Assembly: GCA_019104865.1 (NCBI GenBank)
Contig: JAHRWZ010000036.1
Span: 1-64,000, forward strand
DNA length: 64,000 nt
Reading direction: 5' to 3'
Source: Castellaniella sp.
GTDB lineage: Bacteria; Pseudomonadota; Gammaproteobacteria; Burkholderiales; Burkholderiaceae_B
Shown here in pieces: positions 20,663-29,253 of this stretch (positions are counted from its first letter, which is position 1; the number at the start of each line of letters is the position of its first letter). The notes under the pieces were generated by a model. That model ran no database searches. It had not been told where the DNA came from and saw nothing but the letters and a program-made list of their open reading frames with translations. The position numbers and the translations under genes were made by a program.

Positions 20663-21754
20663 TCAGGGAAGGAAGATGCGGACGTGCCCGGGGTCGATCC
20701 GCAGTGGAATCCGGGTGCCCGGAGCATGTTCCCGGGCATCCGAGGTCAGGGGCATTTTGACAAAGAAGGTATCGCTGTCGTCTAGGCGGCACCGCAGCCG
20801 GATATGGTCGCCGAAATAGACCTCGTCGACGGCGCTGGCCTGGAAGTGGTTGGTGTCGTCGCCATTGGCCGGCAGGATGCGTTCGGGGCGCATGGCGACG
20901 ATGCAGGGGCTGCCGGCCGTCAGGTTCTGGATGTTGCGTCCGCGCAGTTGCATGCCGCCGGCGATCTCGACCTGGCACCAGTCGCCGTCGATCCCGCGCA
21001 CGGTGCCGGGAAACTGGTTGCTGTCGCCCACGAACCCGGCAACGAAGCGGTTGCAGGGGGTTTCGTACAGAGTGTCGGCGCTGCAGACCTGCTGGATGAT
21101 GCCCTGGTTGAACACCGCGATGCGGTTGCTCATGGTGAGGGCTTCGCTCTGGTCGTGCGTGACGTAGACGAACGTGACCCCGAGCTGGCGGTGCAGCGCC
21201 TTGAGTTCGAGCTGCATGTGTTCGCGCAGTTGCTTGTCCAGCGCGCCGAGCGGCTCGTCCATGAGCACGATCTTAGGCTTGAAGACCAGGGCGCGCGCCA
21301 GGGCGATGCGCTGCTGCTGTCCGCCCGAGAGCTGGGCCGGATAGCGCTTGGCGAAGTCCTGCATGCGTACCATGGACAGAGCCTCGTGGATGCGGTCGGC
21401 GCGCTCGCCGGCCGGTACCTTGCGCAGTTTCAGGGGGTAGTCCAGATTGCGTTCCACCGTCATGTGGGGGAACAGGGCGTAGTTCTGGAACACCATGCCC
21501 AGGTTGCGATGGTGGGGCGGGACATCATTCAGGCGCCGACCTTCCAGGAAGATGTCGCCGCGCGTCGGCGATTCGAAGCCGGCGAGCATCATCAGGCAGG
21601 TGGTCTTGCCCGAGCCCGACGGGCCGAGCAGGGACAGGAACTCGCCCGGATAGATGTCGAGGTTGAGATCCCGGACGACCAACTGGCTGCCGTCATAGGA
21701 TTTCTGAACGCCCTGGAATCGGACCAGTGGCTCGGGAGTGGGAACTGCGGACAT
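20663..21754 (-). CDS. ABC transporter ATP-binding protein, PotA-like
   Basis: ATPase driving the importer, 363 residues. Walker A is [14 protein letters not shown], the signature is [15 protein letters not shown], Walker B is [13 protein letters not shown], and a C-terminal TOBE domain (about 285-363) follows. I placed the start at the ATG at 21754 because GGAGG lies about 9 bases upstream; a TTG three codons earlier would overlap that site. It follows gabT in the same orientation by 60 bases. Confidence 0.9.
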   Translation of the reverse strand: MSAVPTPEPLVRFQGVQKSYDGSQLVVRDLNLDIYPGEFLSLLGPSGSGKTTCLMMLAGFESPTRGDIFLEGRRLNDVPPHHRNLGMVFQNYALFPHMTVERNLDYPLKLRKVPAGERADRIHEALSMVRMQDFAKRYPAQLSGGQQQRIALARALVFKPKIVLMDEPLGALDKQLREHMQLELKALHRQLGVTFVYVTHDQSEALTMSNRIAVFNQGIIQQVCSADTLYETPCNRFVAGFVGDSNQFPGTVRGIDGDWCQVEIAGGMQLRGRNIQNLTAGSPCIVAMRPERILPANGDDTNHFQASAVDEVYFGDHIRLRCRLDDSDTFFVKMPLTSDAREHAPGTRIPLRIDPGHVRIFLP

Positions 21755-21814
21755 CGGAAGCAACCTCCGGAGCAGATGAATGGAAGCGGGGCTGGCTCAG
21801 GGAGCTATTGTGGC

Positions 21815-23074
21815 TCAGGCCATGGCTTCTTTGAGGATAGCCAGACCCTCATCCAGCAGGCTATCGGGGATTGTCAGGGGAAACAAGAACCGGATGACGT
21901 TGCCGTATGCGCCGCAGGTCAGCAGGACCAGCCCGCGCTCCAGCGCGCGGCGCTGGATGCGGACAGCCGTGTCGGGATCGGGCCGTCCGTCGGGATGACG
22001 GAACTCGGCGGCGACCATGGCGCCAAGACCACGGATTTCGGCGATGCGCGGGTGCGCGAAGCCCGCCAGCGCCTGGCGCAGACGCTGGCCCAGGGTCGCC
22101 GCGCGTGCGGTCAGGTTTTCTTCCGCGATCACGTCCAGCACGGCCAGGGCGGCGGCAATAGCCAGCGGGTTGCCCGCGTAGGTGCCGCCCAGCGAACCGC
22201 GCGGCGCGGCATCCATCAGTTCGGCCCGGCCGCAGACACCGGACAGCGGCATGCCGCCCGCCAGGCTCTTGGCCATGGTGATCAGGTCGGGCGTTACGCC
22301 CGAATGTTCGATGGCGAACATCCGCCCCGTGCGGGCGAAGCCTGTCTGGACTTCGTCGACGATCATCACGATGCCGTGGGCGTCGCAGCGTTCGCGCAGC
22401 GCCCGCAGGAGTTCCGGCGGAGCGACGTTGAAACCGCCTTCGCCCTGGACCGGCTCGATGACGATCGCTGCCACCCGGTTTGGGCTGATGTCGGCCTTGA
22501 ACAGCAGATCCAACGCCCGCAGCGAATCCTGCGTGGTGACGCCGTCAAGTGGAGTGGGAAAGGGGATGTGATAGACCTCGGCCGGCAGCGGGCCGAAATC
22601 CTGTTTGTAGGGAGCGACCTTGCCGGTCAGGGCCATACCCATGAAGGTACGGCCATGAAACGCGCCGGAAAAAGCGATGACCCCGGTGCGGCCGGTAGCG
22701 GCGCGCGCGATCTTGACGGCGTTTTCCAGGGCTTCGGCGCCGGTCGTGAAGAACGCGGTTTTCTTGGGGAAGTCGCCGGGCGTCAGGTGATTGATGCGTT
22801 CAGCCAGTTCCACGTAGGAACCATAGGGAGCCACCTGGAAGGCGGTGTGGGTGAAGGCGTCGAGTTGTTCGCGGATGGCCTGGACGATCCGGGGGTGGCG
22901 GTGACCGGTATTGGCCACGGCGATGCCGGCGGCGAAATCGATGTAGCGGCGGCCTTCCACGTCCCAGAGTTCCGCGTTCAGGGCGCGACTGGCATAGAAG
23001 TCGCAGGTGATGCCGATGCCGTTGGGGATGGCCGCGTTCTTGCGGGCCTGCCAGTCTTCGTTGAGTTCGGTCAT
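21815..23074 (-). CDS. gabT: Class III aminotransferase, 4-aminobutyrate aminotransferase type
   Basis: Pyridoxal-phosphate aminotransferase, 419 residues, close to GABA transaminases (GABA to succinate semialdehyde). Seen are the PLP-site segments FFTTGAEALENAVKIARAAT and FSGAFHGRTFMGM, the cofactor-ring aspartate in MIVDEVQTGFARTGRMF, and the Schiff-base lysine in MAKSLAGGMPLSGV. The start at 23074 is set by GCGGAGA; the open frame extends upstream but without a good start. It is the first gene of the operon with the polyamine-type ABC importer, pointing to uptake and catabolism of polyamine-derived amino compounds. Confidence 0.87.
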   Translation of the reverse strand: MTELNEDWQARKNAAIPNGIGITCDFYASRALNAELWDVEGRRYIDFAAGIAVANTGHRHPRIVQAIREQLDAFTHTAFQVAPYGSYVELAERINHLTPGDFPKKTAFFTTGAEALENAVKIARAATGRTGVIAFSGAFHGRTFMGMALTGKVAPYKQDFGPLPAEVYHIPFPTPLDGVTTQDSLRALDLLFKADISPNRVAAIVIEPVQGEGGFNVAPPELLRALRERCDAHGIVMIVDEVQTGFARTGRMFAIEHSGVTPDLITMAKSLAGGMPLSGVCGRAELMDAAPRGSLGGTYAGNPLAIAAALAVLDVIAEENLTARAATLGQRLRQALAGFAHPRIAEIRGLGAMVAAEFRHPDGRPDPDTAVRIQRRALERGLVLLTCGAYGNVIRFLFPLTIPDSLLDEGLAILKEAMA

Positions 23075-23141
23075 GCTTGTCTCCGCTGATTGGTGCGTGG
23101 TTCTATCCTTTCGGCCAATATACTGTGGCCTTGGTTTGTCA

Positions 23142-23178
23142 AATAGATCCATTTGATTATTATTGATAGGACCAATTG
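23142..23178. promoter_or_regulatory. Direct repeats upstream of gabT, candidate MocR operator
   Basis: AATAGATCCATTTG (23142-23155) and GATAGGACCAATTG (23165-23178) match at 10 of 14 positions with a 23-base period, about two helical turns. GabR/MocR-type regulators typically bind such direct repeats. A related pair with a 24-base period precedes the nearby MocR-type gene. Confidence 0.5.
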
Positions 23179-23332
23179 ACAAAAAATGGCTGATTTCCCT
23201 TGGAATCACTGGGAAATCATGGCGACAACCTATGGACCTAGGATTTTCCCTTATACCTTCTGGTCTGCGGGGGCCAATCGACCCGGTTTCGTGGAATTCA
23301 TGGGCGCGGAAGCGGTCGCGTCAGCGCGGCGT

Positions 23333-24013
23333 TCAGGGATCATCCGCCGGATTCGATTGCGCGGATCGCGCTGGTCGGAATATCAGTTGCGGACTACCTT
23401 CAGTCCGGGCCGGGTGCTGACCGCGCCGCGCGCCCACGTTTACCGCACCAAGCTGGGCCTTCAGGTCGCCTTCCTGGTCGCGGCGCGAGCGCATATTGGT
23501 GAGCATGAAGTTGATGACGTCTTCCCTGGGCCTGCCTTTTTTCCAGAGCTTCACGGGCGGGATGCGCAAACCCTCGGCGAAGATTTCCTTGGCGTCCGGG
23601 TTGTAGCCAGCCGGTACCGGGCCGCCGATGTCTGTCACGTGGCCCTTGCAGACCGTCCAGAAGACCAACTGGCCTTCGTGAAAGACGGGCTTGTACATGC
23701 AGCAGTCGAGGATATGGCTGCCCATGTAAGCCGGATCGTTGTGGTAGATGATGTCGCCATCGTGGATGTCGTCGCCGAAGTATGCGGCCACGGCTTTCAT
23801 GGCGGGGATCAGGCCGCCCAGATGGATGGGGATGTCCTGGCCCTGCAGGATCATTTCCGGGCGGTGGTTGAAGAGGGCGTTGCTGTAGTCGTGAGCTACG
23901 TTGAAGACGCTGGAGCGGGCGGTTTTCTCCAGCGTCATCGTCATTTCACGCTGCGTGGTTTCGAGCGCACCCCGGACGACGGCCAGGGTGATGGGGTCGA
24001 GCTGCTTCGTCAT
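23333..24013 (-). pseudogene. Truncated hydantoinase B/oxoprolinase-family gene
   Basis: The first about 197 residues match the N-terminal part of the HyuB (N-methylhydantoinase B/5-oxoprolinase) family: a start DPITLAVVRGALETTQREM, then SVFNVAHDYSNALF and IYHNDPAYMGSHILDCC. Homology runs to LKAQLGAVNVGARR, near base 23423, then breaks into an unrelated tail of 29 residues. Family members are usually over 500 residues, so more than half is missing. No remainder is recognisable in the 250 bases downstream. The start ATG with a nearby TGGAGAC is intact. It is most likely a decaying remnant of a catabolic gene that once preceded gabT. Confidence 0.75.
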
Positions 24014-24229
24014 GCATGTCTCCAGGAAAATTCTTGGTATGTGAAGCCGCACGATTCGTTCTTGCCTGGTGCGGCTTGATGTCTCCTGGGTTATCGATTT
24101 GGCTCCGGAGAGAATTGGCGCATAGGGAAGGACGGACCTGTTGTCGCTGAAGGAACAGCCGTGCGAAGACCCGCCCGGGGCTATTCCCCCGCCGATCGGT
24201 TTCACCTATACTGTCGATGTGGTTCTGTG

Positions 24230-24267
24230 TTTAAACCATTTTAATTAAAATTAATGGGGCCAATTTG
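24230..24267. promoter_or_regulatory. Direct repeats at the mocR start, candidate autoregulatory site
   Basis: TTTAAACCATTTT (CC at 24236-24237) and ATGGGGCCAATTT (CC at 24260-24261) repeat with a 24-base period and share the CCAWTT core of the pair upstream of gabT. The second copy overlaps the likely start codon, as expected for self-repression. An AT-rich palindrome TTTTAATTAAAA lies between them. Confidence 0.45.
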
Positions 24268-25749
24268 GAATCCTTTGTCCTTTCAGAATGGTTGCAGCAG
24301 CACTTTGATCCTGCGGGCGATAGTCCCGCCTATCAACGGCTCTATGTACTGATCAGTAGGGCCATTCTCGAAGGCCGCATGGCGGCTGGCTCGCGGCTGC
24401 CCTCCACGCGCGACCTGTCCGGCGACCTGCGCATTGCGCGCAACACCGTGCTCCAGGTCTATGACCAGTTGACCGAAGAAGGCTATGTGCATGCGGGAGT
24501 GGGGCGAGGCACTTATGTGCAAGACATCAGCCAGGATCTGATCGAGACCCCGGCGCGCGACGGGGCGGCCGGCGGTCACGCCCCGCTGGGGGCGGATCGA
24601 CACCTGTCCCGTCGGGGTGGCGAGCTGCTGGCGCATTTAGGGTTTTCCAACCGCCAGTCGGGCGCCTTCATGCCTGGCATCCCGGACGTGCGCGAGTTCC
24701 CGCTGAAGACCTGGGCACGCATCCAGAACCGCCAGTGGCGCGAGGGTCCCTGGGACCTGATGCGTTATGCCCCCGCAGGCGGCTACGGCCCCCTGCGTCA
24801 GGCCCTGTCCGACTATCTCGGCAGCGTGCGATCCGTACGCAGCACGGCCGCGCAGGTCATCATGACCACTGGCATCCACCAGGCCATCGACGTCACCATC
24901 CGGCTGCTGTGCGATCAGGGTGACACGGTCTGGATCGAGGAACCGGCATATTGGGGCGTGCGCAATCTGCTGGCATCGGCCGGGCTGAAGCTCGTGCCGC
25001 TGCCGGTGGATGACGAGGGTTTGTGCCTGGGCGATGCCGAACATGCCAGTCCGCCTCGCCTGATCGTGGTTGCGCCTTCGCATCAGTACCCCCTGGGTAT
25101 GGTGATGAGTCTGGCGCGCCGGCGCATGCTGCTTGATTATGCGCGCCAGAATGCCTGCTGGGTTCTGGAAGACGACTACGACAGTGAATTCCGTTATGGC
25201 AGCCGACCCCTGCCATCCCTGCAAGGCATGGACGAGGATGGCCGTGTGCTGTATGCCGGCAGCTTCAGCAAGACCCTGTGCCCGGGCCTGCGAGTCGGTT
25301 TTCTCGTAGTGCCCGAGGTGCTCGCCGGCGCCTTTGCCAATGCGGTGGCCGAACTCTACCGAGAAGGCAACATGATGACGCACTCGGTCCTGGCGGAGTT
25401 CATCCGGGACGATCACCTCGGATCGCATATCCGCCGGGTCCGTCGCCGGTATGCGGAACGGCGCGCCTGCCTGATCGAGGAGGTGCGCCGGCATTTCGGC
25501 GATGCGCTGGAGATCGTGGGCGATGACGCGGGCCTGCATCTGATCCTTGCCCTGCCTGACAGCGTGGATGACGTCCTGGTGGAGCGGGACGCATTGCAGC
25601 AGGGCGTAGTGACGCGCCCGCTGAGCAACTATTACATGGACCGGGCGAATGCCCAGCCCGGCCTGCTGCTGGGCTATGCCGGGGCGACACCCGATGAGAT
25701 CCGGCCGGCTTTCGACGCCCTGGCCCGTGTGATCCGGCGCTATATCTGA
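24265..25749 (+). CDS. MocR/PdxR-type regulator (GntR helix plus aminotransferase-like domain)
   Basis: A 494-residue transcription factor combining an N-terminal GntR winged helix (about 20-90: LPSTRDLSGDLRIARNTV, then GYVHAGVGRGTYV) with a C-terminal class I aminotransferase fold (about 130-490). The PLP lysine is present in GSFSKTLCPGLRVGF and the cofactor aspartate region in VLEDDYDSEFRYG. The proposed start is TTG at 24265 with GGGG just upstream; no ATG or GTG start exists before the preceding stop. It is placed between two aminotransferase genes, suggesting control of amine catabolism, as for GabR in GABA use. Confidence 0.88.
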   Translation: MESFVLSEWLQQHFDPAGDSPAYQRLYVLISRAILEGRMAAGSRLPSTRDLSGDLRIARNTVLQVYDQLTEEGYVHAGVGRGTYVQDISQDLIETPARDGAAGGHAPLGADRHLSRRGGELLAHLGFSNRQSGAFMPGIPDVREFPLKTWARIQNRQWREGPWDLMRYAPAGGYGPLRQALSDYLGSVRSVRSTAAQVIMTTGIHQAIDVTIRLLCDQGDTVWIEEPAYWGVRNLLASAGLKLVPLPVDDEGLCLGDAEHASPPRLIVVAPSHQYPLGMVMSLARRRMLLDYARQNACWVLEDDYDSEFRYGSRPLPSLQGMDEDGRVLYAGSFSKTLCPGLRVGFLVVPEVLAGAFANAVAELYREGNMMTHSVLAEFIRDDHLGSHIRRVRRRYAERRACLIEEVRRHFGDALEIVGDDAGLHLILALPDSVDDVLVERDALQQGVVTRPLSNYYMDRANAQPGLLLGYAGATPDEIRPAFDALARVIRRYI

Positions 25750-25811
25750 GGCTCCGTCCGACACCACCCCATTGATTCTTTTTACGGCTTGAACCCGAAG
25801 GAAATCCTGAT

Positions 25812-27173
25812 ATGACGACGAACGACACCCTGGCCCGCAGCGACGTGGCCTACCAGCTGCATTCCTACACCAATGCCCAGCGGCACCGCGAAGAGGGGCC
25901 TTGCATCATGGATCGCGGCGACGGAATCTACGTGTATGACACGAATGGCAAGCAGTACATCGAGGGTATGGCGGGACTGTGGAGCGTAGCGGTGGGCTTC
26001 AGCGAGCCCCAGCTGGCCCGGGTGGCCTACGAGCAGATGCAGCGCCTGCCCTTCTATCACACCTTCAGCCACAAATCGAACATCCCTTCGATCGAACTGG
26101 CCGAGAAGCTGATCGGTCTGACGGGCGGACGCATGGCCCAGGCCTTTTTCACGAATTCGGGGTCCGAGGCCAACGACACCATCGTCAAGATGGTCTGGTA
26201 TTACAACAATGCTCTGGGCCGGCCGGAAAAGAAGAAAATCATCGCCCGCCAGCGCGCCTACCATGGCGTCACCGTCGCCTCGGCCAGCTTGACCGGCCTG
26301 GCCGGCAACCATCGCGACTTTGATCTGCCGCTGCCGCAGATCCGGCACGTACGCTGTCCGCATCTGTACCGTGAGGGGCTGCCGGGGGAAACCGAGACGG
26401 CATTTGCCGACCGGCTGGCTGCCGAGCTGGAGGCGCTGATCCTGAAGGAAGGCCCCGACACCGTGGCGGCGTTCATCGGCGAGCCTGTCATGGGCGCGGG
26501 TGGCGTGATCGTCCCGCCTGAAACCTACTGGCCGAAGATGCAGGCGGTGTGCCGCAAGTACGACGTGCTGGTGATCGCCGACGAGGTCATCACCGGGTTC
26601 GGGCGTACGGGGCGGATGTTTGCCTCCGACCTGTTTGGCATCGAGCCCGATTTCATGACGCTGTCCAAGCAGCTGACCTCGTCATACATGCCGCTGGCCG
26701 CCGTGCTCATGAACGACAAGGTCGCTTCGGTGCTGGCGCGCCACAGCGGCGAGCTGGGCACGTTCGGTCACGGCTACACCGCCAGCGGGCACCCGGTGGC
26801 GGCCGCCGTCGCACTCGAGAACATCCGCATCATCGAGGAACGTGGCCTGGTGGACAACGCGGCGAAGGTTGGTGCCGTCCTGCAGCGCCGTTTGCGGGAT
26901 CTGTCCGGCCATCCCCTGGTGGGCGAGGTCCGCGGCGTTGGACTGATCGCAGCAGTGGAACTGGTGGCCGACAAGGCGTCGAAGGCTCCGTTCGATCCGC
27001 TGGGCAAGGCGGGCGCCCTGGTGGTGCGTCAGGCACAGGACAATGGCCTGATCCTGCGTGGTATTCAGGACAGCCTGGCGTTTTGCCCGCCGCTCATCAT
27101 CACCGAGCCTCAGGTCGAGACGCTGGTGGAACGGTTCGCGCAATCGCTGGAGGCGGCGGCGCGGGTCCTCTGA
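25812..27173 (+). CDS. Class III aminotransferase, putrescine/omega-amino acid-pyruvate type
   Basis: PLP-dependent omega-transaminase, 453 residues. Motifs are EGMAGLWSVAVGF, FFTNSGSEANDTIVKMVWYY, RAYHGVTVASASLTG, the cofactor aspartate in VIADEVITGFGRTG, and the Schiff-base lysine in LSKQLTSSYMPLAAV. The pattern resembles SpuC-like putrescine-pyruvate aminotransferases and related beta-alanine/taurine enzymes; the substrate is not decidable here. It lies 62 bases after the MocR-type gene on the same strand with AAGGAAATCC before the ATG, so it may be its main target. Confidence 0.87.
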   Translation: MTTNDTLARSDVAYQLHSYTNAQRHREEGPCIMDRGDGIYVYDTNGKQYIEGMAGLWSVAVGFSEPQLARVAYEQMQRLPFYHTFSHKSNIPSIELAEKLIGLTGGRMAQAFFTNSGSEANDTIVKMVWYYNNALGRPEKKKIIARQRAYHGVTVASASLTGLAGNHRDFDLPLPQIRHVRCPHLYREGLPGETETAFADRLAAELEALILKEGPDTVAAFIGEPVMGAGGVIVPPETYWPKMQAVCRKYDVLVIADEVITGFGRTGRMFASDLFGIEPDFMTLSKQLTSSYMPLAAVLMNDKVASVLARHSGELGTFGHGYTASGHPVAAAVALENIRIIEERGLVDNAAKVGAVLQRRLRDLSGHPLVGEVRGVGLIAAVELVADKASKAPFDPLGKAGALVVRQAQDNGLILRGIQDSLAFCPPLIITEPQVETLVERFAQSLEAAARVL

Positions 27174-27506
27174 CCCCACGTCCATTCGGGGCCCTCATCC
27201 ATCCAGAGTGGGGCCCCGTCCGATACGGCTCCGGAAAACGGCACGCATGCCAGATGGGCGTGGTGCTGTTTCCGGGGCCGTGCGTATTTGATCCGCTGCC
27301 GATGATGGATTGCAGCGCTGCGCGATGCGCACATGCGGATGTGGGGTGTTGCTGGCGTTGCCGGTTTTTTTGCTGATGACAATCATCAAGATGATGGGAA
27401 CGAAAGTGCTGGCTCGCACCGGATCGGTCGGAGTGGTGGCGGACATCCTTGGTACCATTTTCCGTTGATCGTTACCTGTTGGTTCAATAATCTGGAAATG
27501 AATGAA
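27174..27506. other. Intergenic region between aminotransferase and TorF-like gene
   Basis: A 333-base stretch without a credible gene. It holds a perfect 8-base hairpin CGGGGCCC/GGGCCCCG (27187-27194 with 27211-27218, no T-run), a possible end signal for the aminotransferase gene, and a near-consensus FNR-type site at 27373-27386. The rest shows nothing recognisable. Confidence 0.45.
27373..27386. promoter_or_regulatory. Weak FNR/ANR-like site upstream of the TorF-like gene
   Basis: CTGATGACAATCAT matches TTGAT-N4-ATCAA at 8 of 10 specified bases; only the two outermost differ. It lies about 127 bases before the downstream start codon. This is a weak call on its own. Confidence 0.25.
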
Positions 27507-28187
27507 ATGAAGATGTCTTTCGGCGTCAGGGGCGTTTTTGTGTGCCTGGCCCTTTCCATGCCTTTGGTGTCGAATGCGGAATTGAGCGCCAATATCGGTG
27601 TCGTGTCTTTGTACAAGGATCGAGGCGTTGATCAGGAGGGCAGGGACGAGGCGGTCCGCCCCGCCATCCAGGGGGGGCTGGATTATAGTTTTGACAGTGG
27701 TTTCTATATCGGTAATTGGAATTCAACGGGCCGGTTCGAACATGCGGATGTGGAAATGGACCTATACGGGGGATATCGGTTCGAATTTGCCCATGATTGG
27801 AAATTTGATGTCGGCTATATTCACTACGTCTATCCCGGGGAAGGGGCGTGGAATTCCGGAGAAGTCTATGCGGGGGTCGGATATAAGAGACTCTTGTTCA
27901 AGACTTATCGTGGCGTGCGAGATAATGTCAATCAAGGCGACATGTACTATCGACTGACCTATACGCAACCCATCATGGATCGGTTGGACGCCCTGGTGGG
28001 TGTTGGCTATCAGCATTTCGATAATGCGGACTTACACGGGAAATTCGACTACAGCATGGGGTTGAGTTATGCCCTGACCAAGCATGTCTCCGTGTCCGGA
28101 ACCGTGGCAGGCGCCAACCGCAGGCACGATGTGGAAGATCATTCCAGAGACACCCGTTTCATTGTTGGGGTGACCGCCGCCTACTGA
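27507..28187 (+). CDS. TorF-like putative porin (outer membrane beta-barrel)
   Basis: A 226-residue exported protein with a signal peptide ending near SLVSNA (LSMPLVSNA-E), followed by the pattern of the TorF/TIGR02001 family: NIGVVSLYKDRGV, then PAIQGGLDYSFDSGFYIGNW, alternating aromatic strands, and a C-terminal aromatic residue (Y) as in outer membrane barrels. Function in the family is not established. Three in-frame ATGs (27498, 27507, 27513) are close together; 27507 has the best spacing from TGGAA. Base composition is lower in GC than its neighbours (see findings), suggesting a separate origin. Confidence 0.72.
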   Translation: MKMSFGVRGVFVCLALSMPLVSNAELSANIGVVSLYKDRGVDQEGRDEAVRPAIQGGLDYSFDSGFYIGNWNSTGRFEHADVEMDLYGGYRFEFAHDWKFDVGYIHYVYPGEGAWNSGEVYAGVGYKRLLFKTYRGVRDNVNQGDMYYRLTYTQPIMDRLDALVGVGYQHFDNADLHGKFDYSMGLSYALTKHVSVSGTVAGANRRHDVEDHSRDTRFIVGVTAAY

Positions 28188-28198
28188 TCCCTTCGATA

Positions 28199-29089
28199 TT
28201 ATGTCCCGCTGGCGGATCGCGCCTGTCCGATCAGCCAGTCGCGGAACTGGATCAAGGCTGGCACAGCGGCCTTGCGTTCTGGCACGATCAGGTGAAAGGC
28301 ACGCTGTCCTGGGCCACTGTGCGGATTCAGAACGTGCAGCCGGCCCTCGTCCAGTTCCCGCTGGACTAGAAAGGGCGGAATCAGGGCCACGCCCAGGCCG
28401 TCGCTGGCGGCCTGGGACAGCATCGAAAATAATTCCAGCCGCGTGCCGGCCATGTCGCCGGGCGCGGGCACACCCGTGGAGGCAAACCAGTCGCGCCAGG
28501 CCGTGGGCCGGGTACTTTGCTGCAGCAGGGGCAGGGCGGCGATGTCGGCCGCATCCAGCGGGCCGGCAGCCAGACTGGGGCTGCAGACGGGGACCGGATT
28601 TTCCTGCATCAGAAAATGAGCCTGCGTGCCGGGCCAGCCCGGATCGCCCGAATAGATGGCCGCATCGAATTCCGTCTCGTCGAACAGGAAGGGCCGGGTG
28701 CGGGTGGCCATGTTCACCTGCAGGCCGGGGCAGCGCGTATCCGGATGCGCCAGCCGGGGCAGCAGCCACCGGGTGGCGAAGGTCGGGACTACCGCCAGAT
28801 CGACCACGCCGCCGCCTTGGTGCGCCATGATTGCCAGGGTATCGCGTTCGATGGCGTCCAACTGGCGGCGCACCAGCCGGCCATAGCGTTCGCCTGCGTC
28901 GGTAAGCCGCACGCCGCGCCGGACGCGGTTGAACAGCGGAACACCGACGAAGGCTTCCAGGCTGGCGATCTGGCGGCAGACGGCGCCCTGGGTCAGGGAC
29001 AGTTCCTGAGCGGCATGGGTAAAGCTTTCGTGCCGGGCGGCGGCCTCGAAGGCCTGCAGGGCCATCGTGCTGGGGAGTCTCTTGCGCAT
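28199..29089 (-). CDS. LysR-family regulator, GcvA/GcdR-like, divergent from gcdH
   Basis: A 296-residue LysR regulator. The helix-turn-helix is at about residues 18-45 (ESFTHAAQELSLTQGAVCRQI), with the effector domain from about 90. The ALQAFEAAARHESFT start is typical of the GcvA-like branch. It is divergent from gcdH across 164 bases and is likely its regulator, as for the LysR gene beside gcdH in pseudomonads. No strong ribosome binding site precedes the ATG. Effector not known from sequence; glutarate is a reasonable guess. Confidence 0.85.
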   Translation of the reverse strand: MRKRLPSTMALQAFEAAARHESFTHAAQELSLTQGAVCRQIASLEAFVGVPLFNRVRRGVRLTDAGERYGRLVRRQLDAIERDTLAIMAHQGGGVVDLAVVPTFATRWLLPRLAHPDTRCPGLQVNMATRTRPFLFDETEFDAAIYSGDPGWPGTQAHFLMQENPVPVCSPSLAAGPLDAADIAALPLLQQSTRPTAWRDWFASTGVPAPGDMAGTRLELFSMLSQAASDGLGVALIPPFLVQRELDEGRLHVLNPHSGPGQRAFHLIVPERKAAVPALIQFRDWLIGQARSASGT

Positions 29090-29112
29090 GTCTGAAGTGA
29101 GAAAAAATCACA

Positions 29113-29130
29113 GATAACACAGTTTATATC
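29113..29130. promoter_or_regulatory. AT-rich dyad in the lysR/gcdH gap
   Basis: GATAACACAGTTTATATC is an imperfect AT-rich dyad (ATAAC then GTTTAT) placed just upstream of the LysR start, where LysR proteins often bind. This is a weak call made on position more than on symmetry. Confidence 0.25.
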
Positions 29131-29253
29131 GATTGTCCTGCAGGGGATTAGTTATTAGGATGCTGAATAATCACTCGTGCAATCGGTCGTGTTCAGCCCG
29201 ACAGATTTCCCGCCATGTCGTTGGCGCATGTCATTTCTCCAGGAGTCCATCGA

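Noticed and set aside
20804..23089. A 761-codon plus-strand frame across the ABC ATPase and gabT genes
   Set aside because: It is the complement of genes with intact catalytic motifs; no recognisable domain or start signal.
23186..24079. A plus-strand frame covering the hydantoinase B remnant and the gap before gabT
   Set aside because: Most of it mirrors the HyuB-like sequence on the other strand, and the unique first 70 codons match nothing I know; the minus-strand family match is stronger.
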